Origin: Pseudomonas sp. MM213
GTDB taxonomy: Bacteria; Pseudomonadota; Gammaproteobacteria; Pseudomonadales; Pseudomonadaceae
Length of the DNA: 64,000 nt
Reading direction: 5' to 3'
Assembly: GCF_020423045.1 (NCBI RefSeq)
Contig: NZ_CP081943.1
Span: 4,278,001 to 4,342,000 of the forward strand
Shown here: in pieces, positions 28,724-39,085 of the stretch
Layout of the letters: the number at the start of each line of letters is the position of its first letter
How positions within the stretch are numbered: position 1 is the first letter of the stretch
Notes under the pieces: model-generated
Seen by the model: the letters and a program-made list of their open reading frames with translations, nothing else
What the model was told of the DNA's origin: nothing
The model's database searches: none
Position numbers and translations under genes: made by a program

Positions 28724-29053
28724 TTAGATGTTGGCGTCGAGGAAAGCAGCCAGTTGCGACTTCGACAGTGCGCCGACCTTGGTCGCTTCAACGTTGCCGT
28801 TCTTGAACAGCATCAGGGTCGGGATACCACGCACGCCATGCTTGGCCGGGGTTTCCTGGTTTTCGTCGATGTTCAGTTTGGCAACGGTCAGCTTGCCTTT
28901 GTAGGTTTCAGCAATCTCGTCCAGAACAGGAGCGATCATTTTGCAAGGGCCGCACCACTCAGCCCAGTAGTCGACCAGTACAGCGCCTTCGGCCTTGAGT
29001 ACATCGGCCTCGAAGCTAGCGTCGCTAACGTGTTTGATAAGATCGCTGCTCAT
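28724..29053 (-). CDS. trxA: Thioredoxin 1
   Basis: A 109-residue cytosolic disulfide reductase. The redox motif WCGPC gives C34 and C37, with the conserved cis-Pro segment [13 protein letters not shown]. Start ATG 29053 (MSSDLIKHV) follows GGAGACTTCC; upstream in-frame starts add no family sequence. The trxA-rho order is conserved in gammaproteobacteria. A terminator follows. Confidence 0.97.
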   Translation of the reverse strand: MSSDLIKHVSDASFEADVLKAEGAVLVDYWAEWCGPCKMIAPVLDEIAETYKGKLTVAKLNIDENQETPAKHGVRGIPTLMLFKNGNVEATKVGALSKSQLAAFLDANI

Positions 29054-29173
29054 GGAAGTCTCCAGGTTGTAAGCAAAAAAACGTGGCCCATCATAGCCGC
29101 CCTTCCCTCGTTCAGGAAGGTGCAGATGATTGAGTCTCACTATGGTGGTGCATGAGTTTGGGTATAGCTCAAG

Positions 29174-29881
29174 TCAGGATGTGGCGGGAGCGACGAAGGC
29201 AATTCCGGTGCGCAGGGCAGCGTTGCGCACATGTTCGTGCATGGCCTTCTGCGCCGCGCCGGACGAACGCCGGGCCAGTGCACGGAGGATTTTGCGGTGC
29301 TCATGCCAGGTTTCCATGGCCCGTTCGGCCCGGATGAACGGTAGCTTCTGGCTCTCCAGGAAAATGTCGGCGCTGGCCGTCAGGATGCTCAGCATCGCCT
29401 GATTACCGCTGGCCAGCAGGATGCGCCGGTGAAACTCGAAGTCCAGGCGCGCCGCCGCCTCGAAGTCACCCACCTTCAGTTCATTGCGCATCGCGGCGAC
29501 GTTGTCCTCCAAAGCATCGAGCTCATCGGTGCTCAACGTCACGGCGGCCAGCCCGGCGGCAAAACCTTCCAGGGCGTAGCGCAACTGGAAGATATCCAGC
29601 GGTGATGCCTGTGCCGCGAACGGCCAGCTCAGCGCCGCATCCTGGCGAGGCAAGTCCACCGGCGCCTGCACGAAAACGCCTTTGCCCGGCTGAATGCTGA
29701 TCACGCCCAAGGCACTCAGCGACGACAACGCTTCGCGCAACGACGCCCGACTGACCCCCAATTGCACCGCCAGATCCCGCTGCGAAGGCAAGGCATCCCC
29801 CGGCCCGAAACCTTGTTCGGCGATCAGTTTGCGGATGGCTTGCAGCGCCACTTCAGGTACAGCTCGGGAAATCGAATTCAT
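29174..29881 (-). CDS. GntR-family regulator, FCD (FadR) subfamily
   Basis: A 235-residue DNA-binding regulator. The winged helix (about 10-75) includes LPSQRDLAVQLGVSRASLREALSSLSALGVI. The all-helical FCD ligand domain follows, with LDFEFHRRILLASGN carrying metal-binding residues common to the family. It is divergent from the amino-acid ABC transporter that starts at 30137 and probably regulates it. A 15-bp dyad in the shared promoter region resembles FCD-regulator operators. Confidence 0.88.
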   Translation of the reverse strand: MNSISRAVPEVALQAIRKLIAEQGFGPGDALPSQRDLAVQLGVSRASLREALSSLSALGVISIQPGKGVFVQAPVDLPRQDAALSWPFAAQASPLDIFQLRYALEGFAAGLAAVTLSTDELDALEDNVAAMRNELKVGDFEAAARLDFEFHRRILLASGNQAMLSILTASADIFLESQKLPFIRAERAMETWHEHRKILRALARRSSGAAQKAMHEHVRNAALRTGIAFVAPATS

Positions 29882-30007
29882 GGTTTTCGGACGAACCAGG
29901 CGAATGAGCGGCTAGTTTTAAAGCTATTCGCGGCGCCCGGCAAGTCGTGCCCCACCGGGGTTCGGTAATGGCCGACGATGCGCTATCAGAGTGCGAAACA
30001 CGGACCG

Positions 30008-30022
30008 ACTGTTCAGACCAGT
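30008..30022. promoter_or_regulatory. Candidate operator for the FCD regulator
   Basis: ACTGTTCAGACCAGT is palindromic at 6 of 7 pairs and differs by one base from the TGGTCNGACCA type recognised by several FCD-type GntR regulators. It lies in the divergent region between regulator and transporter. Confidence 0.4.
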
Positions 30023-30136
30023 AAGACCGAACAACACCAGTAAAACCGTGGCTTGGCACGGCAAAAACCCAATGTTGGCATGGCCCGTGCTCTGTCGATC
30101 CGCAGAAATCATTCCTCGCCGATCCGGAGATTTGCC

Positions 30137-30922
30137 ATGACCCTGCGTTACAGCGCCCTCCTCGCTTCCCTGTTCGCCAGCCTGCTGCTGAGCCAGGTGC
30201 CCGCCCACGCCGACGGTCTGGAGGATGTGGTCAAACGCGGCGTCCTCAAGGTTGCCGTGCCTCAGGACTTCCCGCCATTCGGCTCGGTCGGCCCGGACAT
30301 GAAACCCCGCGGCCTCGATATCGACACCGCCAAACTGCTGGCCGACCAACTCAAGGTCAAGCTTGAACTGACGCCGGTCAACAGCACCAACCGCATCCCG
30401 TTCCTGACCACCGGCAAGGTCGACCTGGTGATCTCCAGCCTCGGCAAGAACCCCGAGCGCGAGAAAGTCATCGACTTCTCCAGCGCCTACGCGCCGTTCT
30501 ACCTCGCGGTGTTCGGCCCGCCGGATGCCGCCATCAAAGGCCTGGACGACCTCAAGGGCAAAACCATCAGCGTCACCCGTGGCGCCATCGAAGACATCGA
30601 ACTGACCAAAGTCGCCCCCGAAGGCGTCACCATCAAGCGCTTCGAAGACAACAACTCAACCATCGCAGCCTACCTCGCCGGGCAGGTTGACCTGATCGCC
30701 AGCGGCAACGTGGTGATGGTCGCGATCAGCGAGAAAAGCCCGAAACGCGTGCCCGCGCTGAAAGTGAAGCTCAAGGATTCGCCGGTCTACGTCGGCGTAA
30801 ACAAAAACGAGCCGGCGTTGCTGGGCAAGGTCAACCAGATCCTCGCCACCGCCAAGACTGACGGCGCGCTGGAAAAAAACTCACAGACCTGGCTGAAAGA
30901 GCCGCTGCCGGCCGATCTCTGA
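30137..30922 (+). CDS. Amino-acid ABC transporter binding protein (family 3)
   Basis: A 261-residue precursor with a Sec signal peptide (LLASLFASLLLSQVPAHA). The mature domain has family-3 solute-binding features: GVLKVAVPQDFPPFG, RGLDIDTAKLLADQLKV, VDLVISSLGKNPEREKVIDFS and AAYLAGQVDLIASGN. The set PREKxIDFS is typical of polar amino acid binders. ATG 30137 follows GGAGATTTGCC. It is the first gene of a complete four-gene transporter operon. Confidence 0.9.
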   Translation: MTLRYSALLASLFASLLLSQVPAHADGLEDVVKRGVLKVAVPQDFPPFGSVGPDMKPRGLDIDTAKLLADQLKVKLELTPVNSTNRIPFLTTGKVDLVISSLGKNPEREKVIDFSSAYAPFYLAVFGPPDAAIKGLDDLKGKTISVTRGAIEDIELTKVAPEGVTIKRFEDNNSTIAAYLAGQVDLIASGNVVMVAISEKSPKRVPALKVKLKDSPVYVGVNKNEPALLGKVNQILATAKTDGALEKNSQTWLKEPLPADL

Positions 30923-30943
30923 TCGTCCCTCGGGAGATTTGAT

Positions 30944-31612
30944 ATGGCCTATCAGTTCGACTTTCTGCCGGTGGTGCAAAACACCGACCTGCTCGTACGC
31001 GGTGCGCTGTTCACCCTGGAACTGACGGCCATCGGTGCGGTGCTCGGCGTCGGTCTGGGCATTGTCGGCGCGCTGGTGCGGGCGTGGAATATCCGCCCGT
31101 TCTCGGCGATCTTCGGGGTTTACGTCGAGTTGATCCGCAACACGCCGTTCCTAGTGCAGTTGTTTTTCATCTTCTTCGGTTTGCCATCGCTGGGCGTGCA
31201 GATTTCCGAATGGCAGGCGGCGGTGCTGGCGATGGTGATCAACCTCGGCGCTTATTCGACCGAGATCATCCGCGCCGGCATTCAAGCGATCCCTCGCGGA
31301 CAACTGGAAGCCGCAGCGGCGTTGGCGATGACCCGGTTCGAAGCCTTCCGCCATGTGGTCCTGCTACCAGCGCTGGGCAAGGTGTGGCCGGCGCTGAGCA
31401 GCCAGATCATCATCGTGATGCTCGGCTCGGCGGTCTGTTCGCAGATCGCCACCGAAGAGCTGAGCTTTGCCGCCAACTTCATTCAGTCGCGCAACTTCCG
31501 CGCTTTTGAAACCTACGCCCTGACCACGCTGCTTTATCTGTGCATGGCTTTATTGATCCGTCAGTTGCTGAACTGGATCGGTCGTCGATACATAGCCAGG
31601 AGCAGCCAATGA
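30944..31612 (+). CDS. Amino-acid ABC transporter permease 1
   Basis: A 222-residue HisMQ-type permease with about five helices. Diagnostic segments are the N-terminal TLELTAIGAVLGVGLG, YVELIRNTPFLVQLFFIFFGLP and the EAA loop QLEAAAALAMTRFEAFRHVVLPA-like region. It starts 21 bp after the binding-protein gene and overlaps the second permease by 4 bp. The two permeases probably form a heterodimer. Confidence 0.9.
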   Translation: MAYQFDFLPVVQNTDLLVRGALFTLELTAIGAVLGVGLGIVGALVRAWNIRPFSAIFGVYVELIRNTPFLVQLFFIFFGLPSLGVQISEWQAAVLAMVINLGAYSTEIIRAGIQAIPRGQLEAAAALAMTRFEAFRHVVLLPALGKVWPALSSQIIIVMLGSAVCSQIATEELSFAANFIQSRNFRAFETYALTTLLYLCMALLIRQLLNWIGRRYIARSSQ

Positions 31613-32259
31613 GTGATTTCACCTTTTGGGACATCGTGCGCAACTTGCTCACAGGCCTGCAATGGACGCTGGCGCTGTCGCTGGTGGCGTTTATCGGCGG
31701 CGGGTTGATCGGGTTGCTGATCATGGTCATGCGCATTTCGAAAAATGCCCTGCCGCGCAACGTTGCACGCACCTACATCGAGCTGTTCCAGGGCACGCCG
31801 CTGTTGATGCAGCTGTTCCTGGTGTTTTTCGGGGTGGCGCTGGCCGGGGTGGAAATCTCGGCGTGGATGGCGGCGGCGATTGCCCTGACCCTGTTTACCA
31901 GCGCTTACCTGGCGGAGATCTGGCGTGGTTGCGTGGATTCGATCCCCAACGGTCAGTGGGAAGCTTCGTCGAGCCTGGCGCTCAACCCGCTGGAGCAACT
32001 GCGCTACGTGATCCTGCCGCAAGCCCTGCGCATCGCCGTGGCGCCGACCGTGGGTTTCTCGGTGCAAGTGGTCAAAGGCACCGCCGTGACCTCGATCATC
32101 GGCTTCACCGAACTGACCAAGACCGGCGGGATGCTCGCCAACGCGACCTTCGAACCGTTCATGGTCTACGGCCTCGTCGCCCTCGGCTACTTCCTGCTCT
32201 GCTACCCCTTGTCCCTCAGTGCGCGCTACCTGGAAAGGAGACTGCATGCCTCTGCTTAG
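31609..32259 (+). CDS. Amino-acid ABC transporter permease 2
   Basis: A 216-residue HisMQ-type permease. Visible features are YIELFQGTPLLMQLFLVFFG and the EAA loop NGQWEASSSLALNPLEQLRYVILPQ. ATG 31609 overlaps the preceding stop (ATGA). Its end overlaps the ATPase gene by 14 bp. Confidence 0.9.
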   Translation: MSDFTFWDIVRNLLTGLQWTLALSLVAFIGGGLIGLLIMVMRISKNALPRNVARTYIELFQGTPLLMQLFLVFFGVALAGVEISAWMAAAIALTLFTSAYLAEIWRGCVDSIPNGQWEASSSLALNPLEQLRYVILPQALRIAVAPTVGFSVQVVKGTAVTSIIGFTELTKTGGMLANATFEPFMVYGLVALGYFLLCYPLSLSARYLERRLHASA

Positions 32260-32983
32260 AATTTCCGCCCTGCATAAATATTACGGCGATCACCATGTGC
32301 TCAAAGGCATCGACCTCAGCGTCGAGGAAGGCCAGGTGGTGGCGATCATCGGCCGCAGCGGCTCGGGCAAATCGACCTTGTTGCGCACGCTGAACGGCCT
32401 GGAGTCGATCAACGACGGCGTGATCGAAGTCGACGGCGAATACCTCGATGCCGCGCGCGCCGATTTACGCAGCCTGCGGCAGAAAGTCGGGATGGTGTTT
32501 CAGCAGTTCAACCTGTTCCCGCACCTGACGGTGGGCGAAAACGTGATGCTCGCGCCACAAGTGGTGCAAAAAGTGCCCAAGGCCAGAGCGGTGGAGTTGG
32601 CGCGGGAGATGCTGGAACGGGTCGGGTTGGGCGAGAAGTTTGATGCGTTCCCGGATCGGCTGTCCGGCGGGCAGCAGCAGCGCGTGGCGATTGCCCGGGC
32701 GCTGGCGATGTCGCCGAAGGTGTTGCTGTGCGATGAGATCACTTCGGCGCTGGACCCGGAACTGGTCAATGAGGTGCTGAGCGTGGTTCGGCAACTGGCC
32801 AGGGAGGGCATGACGCTGATCATGGTCACCCATGAAATGCGCTTTGCCCGGGAGGTTGGGGACAAGTTGGTGTTCATGCATCAGGGGAAGGTGCATGAGG
32901 TGGGGGATCCGAAGGTGCTGTTCGCGAATCCGCAGACGGCGGAGTTGGCGAATTTCATTGGGACGGTCGAAGCGGCGGTCTGA
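32246..32983 (+). CDS. Amino-acid ABC transporter ATP-binding protein
   Basis: A 245-residue GlnQ/HisP-type ATPase. Walker A is GRSGSGKST, the Q-loop VFQQFNLFPHLTV, the signature LSGGQQQRVAIARAL and Walker B VLLCDEITSALDPE. The D-loop and H-loop (VTHEMRFAREV) follow. GAAAGGAG precedes ATG 32246. With the binding protein and two permeases it makes a complete polar-amino-acid importer. Confidence 0.93.
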   Translation: MPLLRISALHKYYGDHHVLKGIDLSVEEGQVVAIIGRSGSGKSTLLRTLNGLESINDGVIEVDGEYLDAARADLRSLRQKVGMVFQQFNLFPHLTVGENVMLAPQVVQKVPKARAVELAREMLERVGLGEKFDAFPDRLSGGQQQRVAIARALAMSPKVLLCDEITSALDPELVNEVLSVVRQLAREGMTLIMVTHEMRFAREVGDKLVFMHQGKVHEVGDPKVLFANPQTAELANFIGTVEAAV

Positions 32984-33004
32984 AGTATCTTCGGTGCCTG
33001 TGAG

Positions 33005-33105
33005 GCCGTCTTCGCGGGCAAGCCTCGCTCCTACAGATTCAGGCTGTTCGCGGAACATTCACCCACCGCCAACCTGTAGGAGCGAGGCTTGCCCGCGAAG
33101 GCGTC
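33005..33105. repeat. REP pair, outward orientation
   Basis: CGCGGGCAAGCCTCGCTCCT on the left and CTGTAGGAGCGAGGCTTGCC on the right are inverted copies, with the GTAGGAGC ends facing each other across about 35 bp. It lies after the ABC transporter operon, where it may protect the 3' end. Confidence 0.88.
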
Positions 33106-33216
33106 TGCGAGATCACTACTCTTTCCTGCTCAGGATCAAGGCTTTGAACGCTACGCGTTGGCGTCAGCGTTTGATCGTGGCACGATGTCGAGGTTATCGA
33201 CCGAGACCCCCTGACC

Positions 33217-34719
33217 ATGCCGCAATCCCAAGCCAAGAATCTGTCCCTGATCGCCGCAATCGACCTGGGCTCCAACAGCTTTCACATGGTCGTGGCCAAG
33301 GCCCAGAACGGCGAAATCCGTATTCTCGAGCGTCTCGGGGAGAAGGTTCAGCTGGCCGCCGGCATCGACGAAGAGCGCCACCTCAACGAAGAATCCATGC
33401 AGCGCGGCCTCGATTGCCTGAAGCGTTTTGCCCAACTGATCAGCGGTATGCCGCCCGGCGCCGTGCGGATCGTGGGCACCAACGCCTTGCGCGAAGCTCG
33501 TAACCGCGTCGAATTCATCCGCCGCGCCGAAGAAATTCTCGGCCACCCGGTGGAAGTCATCTCCGGTCGTGAAGAAGCACGCCTGATCTACCTCGGCGTG
33601 TCGCACACCCTCGCCGATACGCCGGGCAAACGCCTGGTGGCCGACATTGGCGGCGGCAGTACCGAATTCATTATCGGCCAGCGCTTCGAGCCGCTGCTGC
33701 GCGAAAGCCTGCAAATGGGCTGCGTCAGCTACACCCAGCGTTATTTCAAGGACGGCAAGATCACCCCGGCCCGCTACGCCCAGGCGTACACGGCGGCGCG
33801 GCTGGAGATCATGAGCATCGAACACGCCCTGCACCGCCTGACCTGGGATGAAGCCATCGGCTCCTCGGGCACCATCCGTGCGATCGGCCTGGCGCTGAAA
33901 GCCGGCGGTCACGGTACGGGCGAGGTCAACGCCCAAGGCCTGGCCTGGCTCAAGCGCAAGCTGATCAAACTCGGTGATGTCGAGAAAATCGACTTCGAAG
34001 GCATCAAGCCTGACCGCCGGGCGATTTTCCCGGCGGGCCTGGCGATTCTCGAAGCGATCTTCGACGCCCTCGAACTGCAACGCATGGACCACTGCGAAGG
34101 TGCTCTGCGCGAAGGCGTGCTCTATGACCTGCTGGGCCGTCATCATCATGAAGACGTCCGTGAGCGCACGCTCAGCTCGCTGATGGAGCGTTACCACGTC
34201 GATCTGGAGCAAGCGGCACGGGTCGAGCGCAAGGCACTGCATGCGTTCGATCAGGTGGCGGAAGATTGGGAGCTGGACGACGGCGTCTGGCGCGAACTGC
34301 TCGGCTGGGCTGCCAAGGTCCATGAAGTGGGCCTGGACATCGCTCACTATCAGTATCACAAGCACGGCTCATACCTGATCGAGCACTCGGACCTCGCCGG
34401 GTTCTCCCGCGAAGACCAACTGATGCTCGCGCTCCTGGTGCGTGGCCACCGCCGCAATATTCCCCGGGACCGGTTTGCCGATTTTGGCGACGAAGGCATC
34501 AAGCTGATTCGCCTGTGCGTGCTGCTGCGTTTTGCGATCCTGTTCCATCACATCCGCGGCACCCAGGAAATGCCTCAAGTGGCGCTGCACGCCAATGGTG
34601 ACAGCCTGGAGGTGTTGTTCCCGGAAAACTGGCTGGACGACAACCAGCTGACTCAGGCTGACTTTGCGCTGGAAGCTGAATGGCTGACGCGTGTGGGTTT
34701 CGTGCTCAACGTCCGGTAA
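33217..34719 (+). CDS. ppx: Exopolyphosphatase
   Basis: A 500-residue processive enzyme that releases phosphate from polyphosphate ends. The ASKHA-fold N-terminal half has [26 protein letters not shown] and [14 protein letters not shown]. The C-terminal helical half carries an HD-like region ([16 protein letters not shown]). Length matches PPX of pseudomonads. It converges on ppk, with REP elements and a terminator between. Confidence 0.95.
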   Translation: MPQSQAKNLSLIAAIDLGSNSFHMVVAKAQNGEIRILERLGEKVQLAAGIDEERHLNEESMQRGLDCLKRFAQLISGMPPGAVRIVGTNALREARNRVEFIRRAEEILGHPVEVISGREEARLIYLGVSHTLADTPGKRLVADIGGGSTEFIIGQRFEPLLRESLQMGCVSYTQRYFKDGKITPARYAQAYTAARLEIMSIEHALHRLTWDEAIGSSGTIRAIGLALKAGGHGTGEVNAQGLAWLKRKLIKLGDVEKIDFEGIKPDRRAIFPAGLAILEAIFDALELQRMDHCEGALREGVLYDLLGRHHHEDVRERTLSSLMERYHVDLEQAARVERKALHAFDQVAEDWELDDGVWRELLGWAAKVHEVGLDIAHYQYHKHGSYLIEHSDLAGFSREDQLMLALLVRGHRRNIPRDRFADFGDEGIKLIRLCVLLRFAILFHHIRGTQEMPQVALHANGDSLEVLFPENWLDDNQLTQADFALEAEWLTRVGFVLNVR

Positions 34720-34749
34720 ACCACCGAAAAGCGCTCGCCGTACACGGTT

Positions 34750-34817
34750 CTGTAGGAGCACGGCTTGCCGGCGAAGGCGATTTCGAGGACGCCTTCGCGG
34801 GCAAGCCTCGCTCCTAC
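34750..34817. repeat. REP doublet, compact
   Basis: CTGTAGGAGCACGGCTTGCC faces GCAAGCCTCGCTCCTAC with only about 15 bp between. The left unit is a GCACGGC variant. It lies in the ppx-ppk convergence. Confidence 0.8.
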
Positions 34818-34840
34818 GGGTCTGCGCGCTCAGGCGACAC

Positions 34841-34922
34841 CTGTAGGAGCCAGCTTGCTGCGGGCGGCGTTCCGACGATGGCGATTTCGAGGGCGCTATC
34901 GCCGGCAAGCCGGCTCCTACAG
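34841..34922. repeat. REP doublet with a 16-bp insert in the left unit
   Basis: CTGTAGGAGCCAGCTTGCTG is followed by CGGGCGGCGTTCCGAC (34861-34876) and then GATGGCG; the right unit ends GCCGGCTCCTACAG. The 16-mer is the exact reverse complement of the insert at 12265-12280. Confidence 0.8.
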
Positions 34923-34942
34923 GGAATGGTGGTAGTACAAAC

Positions 34943-34975
34943 AAAAATGGCGATCCGCAGGGATCGCCATTTTTT
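34943..34975. terminator. Bidirectional terminator between ppx and ppk
   Basis: AAAAATGGCGATCC pairs perfectly with GGATCGCCATTTTT around GCAG. It serves both convergent genes. Confidence 0.9.
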
Positions 34976-34989
34976 ATGCCGCGTGAAGG

Positions 34990-37212
34990 TTAACGCACCG
35001 CCAGAATCGGGCTGCCCAACCGCTCCAGCAACGTGGCCTGCGCACTGCGCGGGTTCTGGTTGCCGGTCGGCGTGTTGCGGACGTAACGGCCGTCCGCCTG
35101 CAGGCTCCAGCTGTGAGTGTTATCGGTGAGATAAAGCTCCAGCTCTTTCTTGACCCGCATGATCAGCTTCTTGCCCTCCACCGGGAAGCAAGTCTCGACG
35201 CGCTTGTCGAGGTTGCGTTCCATCCAGTCGGCACTGGAGAGGAACATCTGCTCTTCACCACCATTGAGGAAGTAGAAGACCCGGGTGTGCTCCAGGAAGC
35301 GGCCGATGATCGAGCGCACGTGGATGTTGTGCGAAACCCCGGCGATGCCCGGACGCAGGCAGCACATGCCGCGCACCACCAGATCGATGCGCACGCCGGA
35401 CTGGCTGGCCTTGTACAGCGCGCGGATGATCTTCGGATCGGTCAGCGAGTTGAACTTGGCGATAATGTGCGCCGGTTTGCCGTCGAGGGCGAACTGCGTC
35501 TCCCGGGCAATCATGTCGAGCATGCCCTTCTTCAGGGTGAACGGCGCGTGCAACAGCTTCTTCATGCGCAGGGTTTTACCCATGCCGATCAGCTGGCTGA
35601 ACAATTTGCCGACGTCTTCGCACAGGGCGTCGTCGGAGGTCAGCAGGCTGTAGTCGGTGTACAGACGGGCGTTGGCCGCGTGGTAGTTGCCGGTACCCAA
35701 GTGGGCGTAACGCACAATCTCGCCAGCTTCGCGACGCAGGATCAGCATCATCTTGGCGTGGGTCTTGAAGCCGACCACGCCGTAGATCACCACCGCACCG
35801 GCCGCTTGCAGACGGCTGGCCAGTTGCAGGTTGGACTCTTCGTCGAACCGCGCGCGCAATTCGATCACCGCGGTGACTTCCTTGCCGTTACGCGCCGCAT
35901 CCACCAGCGCATCGACGATTTCCGAGTTGGCGCCGGAACGGTACAGCGTCTGACGGACCGCCAATACGTGCGGATCCTTCGCCGCCTGACGCAGCAAATC
36001 GACCACAGGCGTAAACGACTCGAACGGGTGCAGCAGCAGAATGTCCTGCTTGCTGATCACGCTGAAAATGTTCTCGCTGTTCTGCAGCAGTTTCGGGATC
36101 TGCGGCGTGAACGGCAGGTATTGCAGCTCGCGCTGACTGTCGAGGCCGGTGATGCTGAACAGGCGGGTCAGGTTGACCGGACCGTTGACCTGATACAGCT
36201 CGGTCTCGTGCAGGTTGAACTGCTTGAGCAGGTAGTCGGACAGGTGTTTCGGGCACGTGTCGGCCACTTCCAGACGCACCGCGTCACCGTAGCGACGGGA
36301 GAACAGCTCGCCGCGCAGGGCGCGGGCCAGGTCTTCCACGTCTTCGGTGTCGACGGCAAGGTCGGCGTTTCGGGTCAGGCGGAACTGGTAGCAGCCCTTG
36401 ACCTTCATGCCCTGGAACAAGTCATCGGCGTGCGCGTGAATCATTGACGACAGGAAGACATAGTTGTCGCCAGGGCCGCCGACTTCTTCCGGCACCTTGA
36501 TCACTCGCGGCAGCAGACGCGGGGCCGGGATGATCGCCAGACCGGAGTCGCGACCGAAGGCGTCGATGCCTTCGAGCTCGACGATGAAGTTCAGGCTCTT
36601 GTTCACCAGCAACGGGAACGGGTGCGTCGGGTCGAGGCCGATCGGGGTGATGATCGGCGCGATCTCGTCGCGGAAATAACGGCGGACCCAGGTTTTGAGC
36701 TTGGTGGTCCAGTAACGACGGCGGATGAAGCGGACCTGATGCTTCTCCAGTTCCGGCAAAAGAATGTCGTTGAGGATGGCGTACTGGCGGTCAACGTAAC
36801 CGTGTACCAGCTCACTGATCCGGGCCAGGGCCTGGTGCGGTTGCAGACCATCGGCGCCAGCCTGTTCACGGGCGAAGGTGATCTGCTTCTTGAGACCGGC
36901 CACACGAATTTCGAAGAACTCATCCAGGTTGCTGGAGAAAATCAGCAGGAACTTCAGCCGTTCCAGCAACGGATAGGACTCGTCCAGCGCCTGCTCCAGC
37001 ACGCGGATGTTGAACTGCAGTTGCGAGAGTTCGCGGTGGATGTACAGGCTGCTGTCATCCAGGCCCGGAATGACAATCGCTGGCGCCGCCGGCGCGGTTT
37101 CGACCACTACCGCAGGCGGAGCAGGTTCCAGCTCCGGCGGGGTTTCGGCGATCGGCTCCACCACGGGTTGAGCCTCTTGTACTGCAACTTCAGTGAGTCC
37201 TTCGGTATTCAT
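34990..37212 (-). CDS. ppk: Polyphosphate kinase 1
   Basis: A 740-residue enzyme that makes polyphosphate from ATP. The N-terminal domain starts near [22 protein letters not shown]. The catalytic phospholipase-D-like halves carry [20 protein letters not shown] (autophosphorylated His) and [18 protein letters not shown] (second His). A roughly 50-residue Pro/Glu/Ala/Val-rich extension precedes the conserved part and is probably disordered. It is 18 bp downstream of hemB on the same strand, likely co-transcribed. Confidence 0.95.
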   Translation of the reverse strand: MNTEGLTEVAVQEAQPVVEPIAETPPELEPAPPAVVVETAPAAPAIVIPGLDDSSLYIHRELSQLQFNIRVLEQALDESYPLLERLKFLLIFSSNLDEFFEIRVAGLKKQITFAREQAGADGLQPHQALARISELVHGYVDRQYAILNDILLPELEKHQVRFIRRRYWTTKLKTWVRRYFRDEIAPIITPIGLDPTHPFPLLVNKSLNFIVELEGIDAFGRDSGLAIIPAPRLLPRVIKVPEEVGGPGDNYVFLSSMIHAHADDLFQGMKVKGCYQFRLTRNADLAVDTEDVEDLARALRGELFSRRYGDAVRLEVADTCPKHLSDYLLKQFNLHETELYQVNGPVNLTRLFSITGLDSQRELQYLPFTPQIPKLLQNSENIFSVISKQDILLLHPFESFTPVVDLLRQAAKDPHVLAVRQTLYRSGANSEIVDALVDAARNGKEVTAVIELRARFDEESNLQLASRLQAAGAVVIYGVVGFKTHAKMMLILRREAGEIVRYAHLGTGNYHAANARLYTDYSLLTSDDALCEDVGKLFSQLIGMGKTLRMKKLLHAPFTLKKGMLDMIARETQFALDGKPAHIIAKFNSLTDPKIIRALYKASQSGVRIDLVVRGMCCLRPGIAGVSHNIHVRSIIGRFLEHTRVFYFLNGGEEQMFLSSADWMERNLDKRVETCFPVEGKKLIMRVKKELELYLTDNTHSWSLQADGRYVRNTPTGNQNPRSAQATLLERLGSPILAVR

Positions 37213-37230
37213 CGAATGTTCCTGGGAGGG

Positions 37231-38397
<1,167 letters not shown>

Positions 38398-38452
38398 TCA
38401 TGAATGTGCACGAAGGGTTAGGCTGCGCGTTCATTTCGCCAGCACCCAGACA

Positions 38453-39085
38453 ATGCTCCAACAATTTCTGCATGACTTCGGCTACTTTGCCCTTTTTCTC
38501 GGCACGTTCTTCGAAGGCGAAACCATCCTGGTGCTCGCAGGCTTCCTCGCGTTCCGTGGATACATGGACATCAACATCGTGGTGGTCGTGGCGTTTTTCG
38601 GCAGTTATGCCGGCGACCAGCTGTGGTACTTCCTGGGACGCAAGCACGGCCGCAAGTTGCTGGCGCGCAAGCCTCGCTGGCAGATGATGGGCGACCGGGC
38701 ACTGGAACACATTCGCAGGCACCCGGACATCTGGGTGCTGAGCTTCCGTTTTGTCTACGGTTTGCGCACGGTGATGCCGGTGGCGATCGGCCTGTCGGGT
38801 TATCCGCCGGGACGTTACTTGTTGCTGAACGGGATCGGCGCCGCGATCTGGGCGGCCGCACTGGCGGCTGCGGCCTATCACTTCGGCGCGGTGCTCGAAG
38901 GCATGCTGGGCAGCGTCAAGAAATATGAGCTGTGGGTGCTCGGCGCCCTGCTGGTGCTGGGCTTCGGCCTGTGGCTGCGTCGCCGCTTGAAAAATGCGCG
39001 CTTGGCCAAGCAGGTTTATGCCGAAGAGCAGGCCTTGAAAGCCGAACAGGCCAAGGCCGCCGAGGTCAAGACGCCAAGCGAGTGA
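38453..39085 (+). CDS. DedA-family membrane protein
   Basis: A 210-residue inner-membrane protein. DedA features are FLGTFFEGETILVLAGFLA, GSYAGDQLWYFLGRKHGRKLL and the R-rich FRFVYGLRTVMPVAIGLSGY. Re-entrant helices are expected. The family is implicated in lipid (for example undecaprenyl phosphate) transport and membrane homeostasis; the specific substrate here is unknown. A charged C-terminal tail (about 175-210) is rich in Ala, Lys and Glu. Its last 20 bp overlap the convergent gene. Confidence 0.9.
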   Translation: MLQQFLHDFGYFALFLGTFFEGETILVLAGFLAFRGYMDINIVVVVAFFGSYAGDQLWYFLGRKHGRKLLARKPRWQMMGDRALEHIRRHPDIWVLSFRFVYGLRTVMPVAIGLSGYPPGRYLLLNGIGAAIWAAALAAAAYHFGAVLEGMLGSVKKYELWVLGALLVLGFGLWLRRRLKNARLAKQVYAEEQALKAEQAKAAEVKTPSE

